A stretch of 64,000 nucleotides of DNA from Sepiola atlantica (Eukaryota; Mollusca; Cephalopoda; Sepiida; Sepiolidae): assembly GCA_963556195.1 (NCBI GenBank), contig OY744531.1, positions 54,048,200 through 54,112,199 on the forward strand, read 5' to 3'. How positions within the stretch are numbered: position 1 is the first letter of the stretch; the number at the start of each line of letters is the position of its first letter. The notes under the pieces were generated by a model. It had not been told where the DNA came from, made no database searches, and was given only the letters and a program-made list of their open reading frames with translations. This document shows positions 11,111 to 21,887 of the stretch, one piece after another. The position numbers and the translations under genes were made by a program.

Positions 11111-11411
11111 GCTCTTATCTGGAACGACACTTACTGCGATGCATTCTCTTCTACATGTATTGTATCCTTATTAGCTGATTCAGGGACGGTTTCCCTGGAA
11201 CCTGAAGAGCGTAAATTCCCGAGATACGTAGTCCTACAGAAGTGTTTCTGTCGGAACTCCAGAGGTTCTCGGTCTGAGAACAATTGAACTTTACCAGAGA
11301 CAAAACTTTGCTGCTTCTGAGTCGGAGTTAAAGAAAGAACAGAGACGAGGTGTCCAACTTCCTGAAGGTCACCCTAATAACAACGTTCCTGAGTCACAAG
11401 AAGTGTGACCA

Positions 11412-11786
11412 GTGGCGGCTCGCATGTCGGGACTGTAGAACTGCAGCATCCCAAGTTATTTCTGCTCAATATTATCAATAAAATTAAAAATAATACGTTT
11501 GTTTTTCTTTAATTCTTTATTTTTGTGTGTGTCTGTGTGTACATTATACAATAATTAAGTTTAATGTCGGTAGCCATCCCCAAATTCATGTAAAAAAATG
11601 TAAAAGCCATGCCTAGAGCTGTGAGATTCACAGTTACACTTATTAGGTGTTTGCTGTCGTGCGCATGCGCGAGTCAGGCTAGAGAAACGAAGGCAGCGGA
11701 GAACTGTCGCTCACCGCAGCGATGAGTCTCAGCTGATAGCCGAGCGAACAGGAGTCATTGAGTGCATGTTGAATTCTAAGGTGAGT
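11412..11786 (+). promoter_or_regulatory. Promoter and first-exon-like block, possible hAT 5' end
   Basis: CAGTGGCGGCTCG at about 11,412 resembles the terminal inverted repeat of hAT elements related to ZMYM1. Further in are a perfect GCGCATGCGC (NRF1-type) palindrome at 11,661-11,670, a GC-richer leader, and a consensus splice donor, CTAAG then GTGAGT, at 11,781. A hAT coding exon with a splice acceptor lies about 2.8 kb downstream at 14,624. I infer that this could be promoter plus non-coding first exon of that element. No transcript evidence is available. Confidence 0.45.
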
Positions 11787-11936
11787 TTTCTCCCTTGATT
11801 TTCGTATTTTAAGGTACTTTTTTTTAAATAAATTTTTGTTTCATATATAAACTGTTATTTTAATGTAATGCGAAAGTTTGAATTGTTTTCTTTGTAGTAG
11901 TTAAATAGATTTTTTTACTATATAAAAACTTATAAA

Positions 11937-11937
<1 letters not shown>

Positions 11938-11988
<51 letters not shown>

Positions 11989-12025
11989 GTAGATTAATAC
12001 GCTCAGACATCCCCCCCCCCCCCCG
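11938..12025. repeat. (ATT)n microsatellite and C-run
   Basis: About 17 ATT repeats at 11,938-11,988, then a run of 14 C at 12,011-12,024. Confidence 0.95.
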
Positions 12026-13114
12026 AACAAAAATGAGATTCTACTTTTTAGACGATTACGTGTGAACAAACTGAAAAATTTGTCGGGAAGAAAAAAATAT
12101 TTAAGAATTTAGAGTGCGGGATCAGTTTCACATGTAAATTTAACGTAAAATGAGCCCTCATGTCCGAGCAATTCTAACGTTTTAGGGTAGTTCAAAAATA
12201 ACATTTGCTGCGCATTTTTTATTTGTGTACAGGTTGTTGGGTGTAAAAAAAATTAATGAACAGCCCTAAAAATGTACATTAGAACCATTTCACGTTAAAT
12301 TTATATACGAAACTGATCCTATGGCCCAGGTCGGACCACGTGTAGATTAAATAAAACAGTTAAGAGATTTAAGACAAACAAAGAAGAAAGGAAGAAAACA
12401 TTATTATTAAAAACTTATATTAAAAACGAAAGCGAAGGAAAGATGAAACTAAACAACATATATGAATAGGCATTTTTATAAAGTGAATAAAACGTAAAAC
12501 ATTTATACTAACAGAAACAACAATTTATTTACTTAAACATAATTGTAAGTGTAAATATATGTATGCGAGATGAATGTCTTTTTGTGTTGCAATTTGTGAA
12601 TGGCGAATGTGCGAAGAAATGTTTGTCAAATTGAAAGATTGTAGAATGTAATATGTGTTTGAAGAAACACGAGTTCGTTTGGAGAAAAAGTTCGTTAAAT
12701 TGAAAAATAGATTCTTGAATTGAAAAGGGTTACCTTTCTCTTCCTCCCTCCCCACACAGCTCGTTTGAGCTGGTGGGGGGGTCAACGAGAGTTCTTTGTG
12801 TGCGTTCGTCCCAGAACGCTGAGGTAAAAAGAGAGAGAGAAAATGAACGGTGTTCTTTTATTGACTTCAAATCTCGCGTGGTCAAGCTGGCCGAAATCCT
12901 TCGGCCACGTTGTTTTGCGAGATCTTGCGATCAGTCCCTGTTCTCCAACTAAGAGACGAAGAAAGACTAAGTAAAGAAAGAAAGAAAGAGAGAGAGAGTA
13001 CCTAATTGTGGTGTTCACCACAATCCTCCACTCTAAATTCTAAATTAATTGTTTGGGTTTTTTTATTTCTTCTTTCTTCCATGTTTTTCAGGGTGTTCAC
13101 TCGTAATCGCCTAA
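12026..13114. other. Non-genic stretch with G/C homopolymers and GA repeat
   Basis: AT-rich, no supported gene. A G-run lies at 12,774-12,781, AG/GAAA repeats at 12,829-12,841 and 12,975-12,998, and a short inverted repeat ggccgaaatccttcggcc at 12,890-12,907. Confidence 0.4.
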
Positions 13115-13325
13115 TTACATGTAATTCTATTTACTTGCCCCCCCCCCCCCCGAGCAGAGTTAAACACAAGGTCGGTGTTTAATGTGGGAAATTCAGCTCT
13201 CCAAAAAGGGCAACTCTGGATTAAGAAAAACATAAAACTTGCCTCAGTCTAGAAAGATTTCTCCTTTACTGACCGAAGACAAAAATGATAAAGTGTAGTA
13301 TCAGAACAGATACTACACTTTGAAT
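13115..13325 (+). repeat. Interspersed repeat family B (hairpin-ended), flank copy
   Basis: From aattacatgta through ttaatgtggg, gggcaactctggatt and gcctcagtctag to a perfect 12-bp hairpin (AAGTGTAGTATC, 6-nt loop, GATACTACACTT) at 13,291-13,320. Related copies lie at 20,857-21,040 (+) and 29,958-30,108 (-) and in the matching places of units 2 and 3. The family type is not recognised. Confidence 0.65.
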
Positions 13326-14200
13326 TATTTATTTGCTAAAAAAACTATAACATATATGTTGACAAATTAAGCGCAAGGCCATCAAGGGTGGGGGAAAGTG
13401 GTGGGGGGGCATTGGTCATCCTCTATCTTACACGATGTATCTTACTCTTGGCTAGAATATTTCAGTCACCACAATACCACATTTACTCTAGGGGGTCATC
13501 CTATTCAAATTCTTTTTTAAAGAAATCACGTTAAATATTAATAACTAGTTAAGTTCGTAAATTAAAACCGTAAACAAAAACAAACACGTTTTTCTTCATG
13601 CTTAGTTAACTAAAGGTTTTTAAATTTCTTTTGAAACAAATATCTTGAAACTTTAGCATCAGTATCTTGCTTCTCCACCCTTTAAAAACAGTTACTTAAA
13701 TCCATTTACGAAGAAATGTTTGCATTTTTAATGAAAATAAATATTAATTAATTTGTTGTTAATTAAAAAAAATGTTCTCTTTTAATCCAGAAGAAATATT
13801 TTCAAAAGGACTATCAATAAATTGTTTGTCGATAATAAATTTATTCAGTGTCAGATATCCAATGAATGTCCTGAAAGTTCGTACAAAAATATCTGCCCCC
13901 CCCCCCCCCCCCCAAAAAAAGATAAACCTTCACGGTTAAGAAAAAATATCGAGTGGGTCAAATTCTTCCGATACAATTATTTTGGGTCAAATTCTCCGAC
14001 GGCAGAAAGGCCCTTATAAGATCGCTATAAACCAATAAAATCCTATCACACAAAAGGAAATTGATTTATCTATAAGTTTCCCAATGTGAATTGGTTTTTT
14101 TTATAACTTATCGGTGAAATACAAAAGAATGAACACATACGTTTTTTATAGATTTTTTCCAGCGCAATATTATACTAACAAAAACTGACGTAAAATAATT
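13326..14200. other. Non-genic AT-rich left edge of the array
   Basis: No gene. A C-run lies at 13,897-13,913. A local direct repeat gggtcaaattct(t)ccga occurs near 13,956 and 13,984. The tandem unit begins at about 14,201. Confidence 0.45.
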
Positions 14201-14601
14201 GTTAATTGATTTTTTAACATAACTTTAGTATATTTAAATCTAACCTCATTAATCAGTTTCGTTCTTTTTAGGAAAAAGTTTACGATAGGAAAATATAATA
14301 ATATCGGACAAATTCTATATAAACGAACTTAATTCGCCGCCATTTAATAGAACCCTTTCGATAGGGGTCTCTAGTTGAGTAGGTCACTACTTTTTATGCT
14401 GCGACTGCGTTCTTTCAGGCGATTTCCTTATTGGAATCGGGAATTTAGAACAGAATCGGTAATTGTATCCGAATCGGGGAAAAGTATTTGATCATCCATC
14501 ACTAGTCTCCACCATAATTGATATTCTACTCATAGACTACCTTATACCTACCTTTCCCAACACAATTTATATCAAAAGCCACGCTATGCAGATGCATCAT
14601 T

Positions 14602-15207
14602 TTTTTTTACTTTTATTCTACAGAAAATTTAACTATGGCCTCCTTGCATCCCCAAGAAATAAGTTCTGTGACTGTAAGTGAAATTCACCAACTTAAGTGT
14701 TCACAGCTTTCCATAAGAAAGTTGAAGTTTAAAAAAGAGGCCGTTCAACGCCTGACATTCAAATATCTCAGCCAAATATTAGCAAGAACAAAGTATACAC
14801 GCGTAGCTTTAATTCTGAATGGTACTAACGGAAAAGTTGGCTTTGCGGCTGTGAAGTAAAAAATGCATTATTCTGCTTCCCGTGTTTGGTGTTTGGGGGT
14901 GATGTAACGTACATAAAATATGGTTTTAGAACTATAAGCAAAATGAAAGATAGAACTGAAAAGCATGACAAGTCAAAGAAGCATGTTGACAATGTGGTTT
15001 TGTAGCAGTCACTAATAGGGACTACTTTTGAATGCGTAATCACTGTCCCTGTGAGCTGGTTTGTCTAATCAAATCACAGGGCGCAGAAATATCGTTAGTT
15101 CCCTAAGGGACTACTTATGTTCTCTTAGGGTTCGAAGAAAAAGAAGAGACGACCTCCTGGCACCAGCTTGGACACACCGCAGAGAGCACCAGCAAGGAAC
15201 GAGGAAA

Positions 15208-15251
<44 letters not shown>

Positions 15252-15582
15252 CCGCCGTCGCCCACTCGACGACTACTACCATCTTCACCTGAAGAAATCC
15301 ACGGGCAGCCCTAAGAACTCTTATATTATTCCTCTGTCCGACTCTCTTCTACCTATACCAAACGGTATAGGTAACCTTGAGTTAATAAAACCCCTTTTTG
15401 TTATTGTTACAGAAATACTTTTCGTTGTTCCGTTTCTTTATGAGAAGATAAAAGGATAACCCCTTTCATCCTCACACCTTCCCCTTACGGTTTCACTGTC
15501 AATTTTAGGAACCGTAAATATTAAGGAGAAACTTCGTGAGGCATACAGACTTTCAATCAATCATCATAACATAAAGGTCTGA
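14602..15582 (+). pseudogene. hAT-type transposase relic, N-terminal part (unit 1)
   Basis: A pyrimidine tract and CAG acceptor (14,601-14,623) precede an exon with ATG at 14,635. After 34 codons a one-base slip in an A-run near 14,736 moves the frame; in the new frame come a GRSTPDI block and a TTF-type zinc-finger signature with WLCGC (from 14,838) and FCFPC (14,871-14,885), then a KKHVDN-like helix. One stop (14,826) also breaks it. A solo-LTR-like insertion splits it at 15,001. The reading ends at TGA 15,580-15,582. The layout matches the N-terminus of ZMYM1-like hAT transposases. The same A-run slip is present in units 2 and 3, so the element was dead before amplification. Confidence 0.75.
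15001..15488 (+). mobile_element. Solo-LTR-like insertion unique to unit 1
   Basis: 488 bp starting TGTAGCAG and ending CTTAC, bounded by an exact 5-bp duplication ggttt (14,996-15,000 and 15,489-15,493). Units 2 and 3 carry the empty site (gtggtttcactg). It holds a (CT)n tract at 15,211-15,249 and an aataaaa word near 15,384. No protein is encoded. It therefore inserted after unit 1 separated from the others. Confidence 0.85.
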
Positions 15583-16053
15583 GCTATCAGTTTTTGGTCA
15601 TTTCCTTGAAGAATTATGCCTAACTGTTCTAGAATACGTTTTGATATGCCATCAGCAGTTTGATTTTCTGGAATAAAGAATCCCCAAAAGCATTCAAATA
15701 TTTATCCATCTAAAACGTACCGTTGAACAATGACCATTTGTGTGTGTTCAGACACATCTGTTGCGTCATCAGCCATGACAGCTACAAAGGAAGCTTTGCT
15801 AATTTTTGCCTTATCTCTTCATGGTATATTTGTAGAGGGCAGTCAAGTATGTCATTCTGAATGGTCTTAGAAACACATTTGAAGACAGTACTGGTTTCTA
15901 AGTGATTCTTTAAATTTGGATCTAATTTAGATGCAAACTTTATTAATCCTCTAAATACACCTGGATTTACTGAATCATCTTTTTCATCATGTCCTCGTAA
16001 GGGAGTTTAAAAGTTTCCACAGATGAAAATACAATCTATTATTTTATATTGCC
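15583..16053 (-). pseudogene. hAT-type transposase relic, central part, inverted (unit 1)
   Basis: On the minus strand, frames show RGHDEK, then a VFRGLINFAS-type block, then SKTIQND, then AVMADDATDVS with the hAT catalytic-region Asp, then FWGFF-type residues. This is the DUF4371-like part of ZMYM1-like hAT transposases. It has at least one stop and frame breaks. The N-terminal part lies immediately to its left on the opposite strand, so the element has been inverted internally and cut by the BEL/Pao relic on its right. Confidence 0.75.
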
Positions 16054-17601
16054 ACTCCCCATTCTAATGCACGAGAACTTGGGTCTTACATCACGCTTGG
16101 AACATCTAGATGACCTGTTGGACAATTTATGGGGGATGGGATATACACTAGCCAGAGACTTCTCGAAGTGCACCAACGGAATTAAGATTCAAGGTATTCT
16201 TGGGCTGGATGTCATTCAATATTTGAGACCCCTTCAAATTGTGCCTTGTGCTAGAGGCCAGGCGTTTTCACTGCCATCCGGGCTCATTCCCTTTGGAAGA
16301 GAAGATTCTTTCCTCTCCGAGGAGAACCCATCTCTTCAGGAAAATATAGGCCTCTCTTTCCGCAGGGTATTGGATTCTACGGAGAATGTTGAATCATCCC
16401 TTTTGTGCTTTGCGTTGGAGTCTGAATCCACTTATACAGATCCGTTAGGAGATTTCTTCCCGGACAACCAGGTGCAGAGGGGATTGGAGCTTATGTTCAG
16501 CATGGAATCGCTGGTGCTTCCCGAGGAAGAATCTCTTGTTGAAATCGACTAGGAGTAGGTGATATATTTTCAGGAGATCCTTATCCTAAAGGACAACAAA
16601 TATTATGTGGAACTCCTTTGGCATATGAATAATTCACGTGTTCGTTCCAATCACGCAGTCTCTCTCCGCATTTTGGACCGGGTGGTTAAGAAATTAACGG
16701 AAAAAGGGTGTATACGAAGAGTACCGGGAGGTATTCCGTCAACAGGAACTAGATGACACCATTGAGGAGATCATGGTACTTCCTCACCAATTCAAAAATC
16801 ATGTGTGGATTCCTCACCGACCCATCATGAGGACGGACCCAACTTCTACTACCAAGATTCGACCGGTCCTAAATTGCAGTTTAAAGGTTGAAACTCTGTT
16901 TCGTTAAATGAAGCAGCCTACCCCGGCATTAATCTGACCGGCGATATGCTGAATCTCTTGCTTGCGTTCAGGTCTAACAAATATGTGTTGTTAGCGGATA
17001 TTAGAAAAGCATTTCTGATGATTTGTCTGAAACTGCAGTCTGATAAAAACAGGTTTTGCTTCTTCCTCCGTGATGGAGATCGGTTTTTGGGGTTTGTGTA
17101 AGGTCCCTTCATCCTAGGTTGCATATTGAAATTCCATGCAGCACGATTTTCTCCGGACCGTTGTCGATCTATGATCGAGAAGCGATTTTAAGTGGACAAC
17201 CTAGTAATGACAGAAGCAGAACACGACATCATTACCGAATTGTACTCTACCTCTAGAGCTCGCCTGCAAGAGGGAGGTTTTGAGTTACAGGCTTGCAACT
17301 CCAATTGTACCAACCTCAGAGAAAAAATGAGTCAGGACGGCACCCTCAGCACGCATGGAGGCAGTTGGGAGAGAGTATTAGGTTATCGCTATGCCCCACT
17401 AACAGAATAAATGAGTGTCAACCCGGTAAAATGACAACCGGATGCTTCGACCAAGCGAAGAATACTGGCTGAAGCCGCTAAAATCTTTGATCCCTTGTCC
17501 CTTCGGCTTCCTGTGACCCTACGGAGCCGAGTACTAATGGCCAAATTATGAAAAAGAGGACTAGGATGGGATGAACAGATTCCAGATGAATATCAGATGC
17601 T

Positions 17602-18090
17602 ATGGAGGACTCTTGCAGTTTGACCGTTGCGCCTTCCTGGGAGGTCAAGAGGGAGAGTTATTCGTTTTTTTTTTGTGACGACTCTGCTGAGGTGTATGGG
17701 TTTACGGCATACGTCTTGCAGCAGGATCGTCCCCGGTTTATTTTTGCTAAAGCCAAAGTGGCCCCCTCCAAGACGAAGTCGCTCCCGACATTAGAGTTAA
17801 TGGCCATATACTTGGCTCTAAAGTGCTTGCCTTCAGTGTTAGTGGGCTGCAGGGGTTTAATCTCCACCAAGTTGTATATAGCAACGGATGCACAGGTGGT
17901 CTTGTCGTGGCAATCTATGGCAAGTAAGAATGTTTTTGCACAAAATTGGCTAACGGATGTCCTTTATATGAGGAGTCAACTTGCTACACTTCACGGACTC
18001 GAACCGGTGTTCCGTTATATCCATACCTCTCAAAACTCAGCTGATCTCATCACCAGAGGAATGTCTTTGAAGATTTTCAAGTCGGTTTTC
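17602..18090 (+). pseudogene. BEL/Pao RNase H domain, open in unit 1
   Basis: Open frame with the four acidic residues of retroelement RNase H in context: CDDSAEVYG, LPTLELMAI, IATDAQVVLSW and SADLITRG. In units 2 and 3 the same region has a stop after RPR (near 36,962 and 56,096). The frame runs on to 18,294 but the extra part is out of the element's frame. It belongs to the dead element described at 16,054-19,778. Confidence 0.8.
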
Positions 18091-19508
18091 AAATTTTGGT
18101 ATCATGGTCCCTCTTGGTTGGGGGTGGAAGTTCTGCCTGGCCGGTACAGGATATGCCATGTTCAGCAATCATTCCCAGCAAATGGCATCAGCTTGTGTGG
18201 ATCGTGGATCTTTCCATGGCCCTTGAGACAAATTGTACTCCCTGCATCAACTTTGGACGTTTCTCCCAATTCTCTCGTCTTCTCAGTGTGGTGACCTTGA
18301 TGTTCGCATTCATTTATAGGCTTAAGGGACGCCATGAGGATGTGGAAGGAAAAGCCAAAATATATGTGATTAAGAACTTACAGGTACAATCCTGCTTGGT
18401 GGAATTAGATTTCTTACAGGATCCCTCCGAAAAATCGATCCCTCTATTGATCCATTCTCTTGACTTGTTTCTGGGCCAGGATGACCTTATCCGTTCTCGA
18501 GGCCGAATAGGCAGATCACTGCACCTCAGTTTAAAGGTAAAAAACCCATCTTGTTAGGCAAGGACCACCACATCACTAAACTTATCATTCTGGATTGTCA
18601 TTACAGGAGCACCCATTTAGGAGTGTCGTCTACTCTAGCTGAGCTCAGGCGTTGTGGTGTTTGGATTTCTCAAGGGAGACAGGCGATCTCTAAAGCCTTG
18701 GCATCTTGCCATTTATGTAGGAAATACAATTCAAGATCTGTTCTCCCCACTAATTCAACTAGTCTTCCAGTGTCCCGGGTCGAGTTTACGGAGCCCTTCC
18801 AAAACACTAGAGTAGATTTTACTGGACATTTTTGGATCAAGATCGGGTCTACGGAAGAAAAGGTGTAACTTTTAATATTCACTTGCATGTCCATCAGAGT
18901 TATACATGTGGAGATGGTGCCTGACATGGGAATGTTATCTTTCGTTCAGGCCTTGGTTAGGTTCACTAACCTTTATGGTGTGCCTCAAGCACTTTATTCA
19001 GATAATGCTAAGACATTTGTAGCTAGCGGCAAGCTGTTTTCCCGACTCACTGTTTCACGAATACCAAGAGAAATTTGCCACCTCGAATATCCAGCTTCGC
19101 ATTATTCCCCTGTATTCTCTCTGGTATGGAGGTGTGTGGGAGAGATGCATACAAACTGTCAAAATATACCTGCCCAAAACTTTTCGCTACTGATTATCAT
19201 TTCGGACATCCAGAGTGCGGTCAATAATCGTCCTCTGACCTACTGGGAATTTGCAGACTGAAGACTAGAGGCCGTGACCCCTAGTATGTTCCTGGAACCC
19301 ATGAAAAACCCTGGATTGATGTTGAAGCTTGGAACAGGTGACCTGACAAATACAGCTTCCCCTGGTCGTAGAAAGTTGATCGAGGCAATGATGCTGCAGA
19401 ATGTATGGTTGGAAAATTTCCGGCACCTGTGGTATCAGGAATATCTCCTCTGTCTTAGGCAGAATGATGGTGCAGTAGTGATGCGTTCTCTAAAAAAATC
19501 TATTTCCA

Positions 19509-19778
19509 TTGGAGCTTTTCCTTTCACTAGAGGAGGCTGGAGAGGTTGGACAAACCACAGACTCCTCTTTCCCATCCAATATTCCGAGCAGCCCCATAGG
19601 AGAGGAGACCGCACTGTTGTTATGCCCGAAATGCAATTCCCCTCAAGGAAATGAGAACATGATTGTGTGTGATCGGTGCAACGAATGGTTCCATTTTAGA
19701 TGCGCGGATGTGGAAAGGGCTCCGCTGGAGAGACAGAAATGGTACTGTCCTGAGTGCGCTCCTCGCAAACGCCGGTAG
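19509..19778 (+). CDS. PHD-finger ORF at the BEL/Pao 3' end (unit 1)
   Basis: An 89-codon open frame whose second half is a canonical Cys4-His-Cys3 PHD finger: CPKC, then CDRC, then NEWFHFRC, then WYCPEC (first Cys 19,622, last Cys 19,757), ending in a basic PRKRR tail. PHD fingers bind histone H3 tails. The finger is open in all three units although the neighbouring integrase is not. Unit 1 differs from units 2 and 3 by ADVERAPLE in place of AGVERDPPE. Expression is unknown; most likely it is the last domain of the dead polyprotein. Confidence 0.6.
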   Translation: MELFLSLEEAGEVGQTTDSSFPSNIPSSPIGEETALLLCPKCNSPQGNENMIVCDRCNEWFHFRCADVERAPLERQKWYCPECAPRKRR

Positions 19779-20856
19779 GGCAAACCCAGCTTACTTCCGG
19801 CTTAAATTAAGGTCCTGGGTACGACTTCAAACTACTGCCTACCTCGCCTCTTTTTTCTTTTCTTTTTTTTTCTTTTCGCTTGGTCGGGAGGTGACGAAAG
19901 AGGTGACGATACTCACGCGAACAGAAGGTGAAACCTGATGACTTCGAACCTTTTAGACGAGTAGAGAAGGCAGTCGTTTGTTATAAATCCTTCCTCACTA
20001 CTAGAGAGCGGCATTAACATTAGGACTTGCTCTCAGCCACACCTCTGTTAACCTGTTCCGATACTATCTCTTTATTTTGTTACCAAGCTTACAGCTACCC
20101 AACTCCCCCACAAGGATTATCCGTCATTAGTTACAACTGTTAATTGACTCCTCGATTTTGGTGGAGAGTCGAGAATCAGCAGTATTTGTTCATCCCTTTC
20201 TACCAGTCGAAAGATTTTGTCGAAAAAGTAATTGTGTATTTAATTGGTTATATATTGCTTAACTTCAAAGATTCGACGAGAGCATATTTTTCAACGCGAT
20301 ATATCCGTAACGTTTAAGATAGATGGATCATAAAAACGATACATTTTAGAATGTAAGGGAAATAACTTTTACTAAAACCTGGATTCTCTCCCTTACATTG
20401 TAATAATTCCTACTTAAAAGATAACTTGTGAACTTGGTTTTCATATTTGCCGTAGAATCCGCTTAACGTTCTGGCATGTCGACAGACTTGTTGTTCTAGA
20501 AGATTCAGTAAATTTTAAACTTTATAACTGATTTTTTTATTTCTGTTCAAATTTGCTAGTAAAAAAAATAGTACTGTTGGAGTATTTTCAAAACATCGTT
20601 TCTAAACGAAAACTTAAGCAAATTACTCAAATGAAAATATTTTTTTTTAAATACTATTTTTTTAAGTAAAACGTGAAAAATTCACATTTATGGTATCAAT
20701 AATTTATTTTTCGATTGTATATAAAACAATTTCAGTAAATAATAGCAACAACATATTTAACGAAAGTTACTGATATTTGCAACATTTTAACATAAATAAC
20801 GGTTTAAAATACAATATTATTTTAATATTTTTTTTTTATCATTTCAAAAGTGAGTG
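19779..20856. other. Downstream of BEL/Pao relic, possible LTR (unit 1)
   Basis: A T/C-rich tract (19,849-19,877) is followed by a purine-rich tcgggaggtgacg that could be a polypurine tract, so the following kilobase may hold the element's 3' LTR. I could not place LTR ends. The rest is AT-rich with no gene. Confidence 0.35.
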
Positions 20857-21040
20857 TCCCTAATTACATGTCTCCCCACAAGGGCAAAGTTGGACACAAA
20901 GTCATTTTTATGTGGCGGATATCTAGCTCCCCTAAAAAAGGGAAACTCTTGATGGGACAAAAGATTAAAATTGCCCCAGTCAAGAAAGATCACCTCCCCT
21001 CTGACTGAGAACGAAACAGATACTACTCTTTGATCCCACC
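20857..21040 (+). repeat. Interspersed repeat family B (unit 1)
   Basis: Shares aattacatgt, gggcaa.gttgga, aaa.gggaaactct, gcc.cagtc.agaaagat and gatactac with the copy at 13,115-13,325, but the terminal hairpin is lost. Confidence 0.6.
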
Positions 21041-21366
21041 CGAAAGAGAGAATACCCATCTCACCTAAAACTACCTATGTCAAGGAATTAAACGGAGAAG
21101 CAGTACTTGCGTGTATGGTGATGGCGTTGGTCAATGAGGGGGATGGGGGCATGTCTTCATCAAGTTGTAGTGGTGGAAGGTAAGAGCCACTTTATGCTAA
21201 TTTAATCTGGGAAGATGAAACATAGGCACGTCTGCCTCAGGTTATTTATTCATGATTCTCCTCATTACCACCGAGTAAGTTTCGACGGGCATAGAGATGC
21301 GAACAGTGGTAGACGGGTCTCTCTTAAAGAAGTTACATTCACTACGCTCGGTACCCTCAAATAGTC

Positions 21367-21436
<70 letters not shown>

Positions 21437-21480
21437 GTGTGTGTGTGTGTGTGCGTGTGCGTGTGTGTGTATGTGTGTGT
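21367..21480. repeat. (GT)n microsatellite (unit 1)
   Basis: About 55 GT repeats with a few interruptions. Units 2 and 3 have much shorter tracts here (about 40,632-40,661 and 59,754-59,800). Confidence 0.97.
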
Positions 21481-21585
21481 GCTACGAGAGCGACACAGTA
21501 GGAACAAATACCACAGACCTATCATAAGTAGCCCCTACTTATGATAGGTTTGTAGTATTTGTTCCTACTGTATCGCTCTCGTAGC
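21481..21585. repeat. 105-bp palindrome (unit 1)
   Basis: Arms gctacgagagcga / tcgctctcgtagc pair over almost their whole length around agtagcccctact, with very few mismatches. It is intact in units 2 and 3. A MITE or foldback element is likely. An A-run follows directly and a GT tract precedes it. Confidence 0.85.
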
Positions 21586-21651
21586 AAAAAAAAAGACTAT
21601 TCTCTGAATGAATAACACTTTTTTTGATCTTCTCAAAAGAAAGAGGATTCT

Positions 21652-21838
21652 GTTGTTACCCGGATTTAAGGTTAGTGGCAGGGTTAAGGAAATTTTTATG
21701 GGGGACGATGCCGTTGCCACCCGGACTTAGGATTAGTTGTAGGGTTAAGGTATGTTTGGAGGGAGGGCACCCGGACTTAGGGTTAGTGGTAGGGTTATGG
21801 TAAGTTTGGAGGAAGGACACTCTGACTGAGGGTTGTTG
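21652..21838. repeat. G-rich VNTR, three repeats (unit 1)
   Basis: Repeats of about 50-62 bp begin ccggacttaggrttagt or similar and contain tagggttaagg. Unit 1 has three, units 2 and 3 two. The TTAGG/TTAGGG-like words are dispersed in longer repeats and are not telomeric arrays. Confidence 0.8.
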
Positions 21839-21887
21839 AAGGACTCTTCCCCCGCCCCCCCCCTAAAAAACACACTATTTATTGACC

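Larger units (their letters stand above)
16054..19778 (+). mobile_element. BEL/Pao retrotransposon relic with PHD finger (unit 1)
   Basis: Successive frames give, in BEL/Pao order: a protease-to-RT linker with ILGLDVIQYL (16,049-16,552) and NKYYVELLW (16,559-16,756); an RT with LLADIRKAF (motif A, near 16,990-17,016); the YVDD box changed to stop-VDN (17,189-17,200); RNase H (17,602-18,090); the integrase H2C2 zinc region and core (18,551-19,261); an integrase C-terminal module with TPSMFLEP and HLWYQEYL (19,274-19,500); and a PHD finger at the 3' end. Gag and the protease active site are absent. At least six frame breaks and stops are visible. I could not define LTRs. Confidence 0.85.

Noticed and set aside
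14463..14681. 72-codon plus ORF ending inside the hAT exon (also 34,184 and 53,318)
   Set aside because: It crosses the predicted splice acceptor in a different frame from the transposase.
18887..19261. Reading the integrase frame in unit 1 as an intact enzyme
   Set aside because: The Glu of WYGGVWER is in another frame and the zinc region is separated by a stop at the gtgtaac codon change near 18,866.
21652..21838. Interstitial telomere sequence
   Set aside because: TTAGGG-like words occur once or twice inside 50-bp repeats; there is no hexamer or pentamer array.
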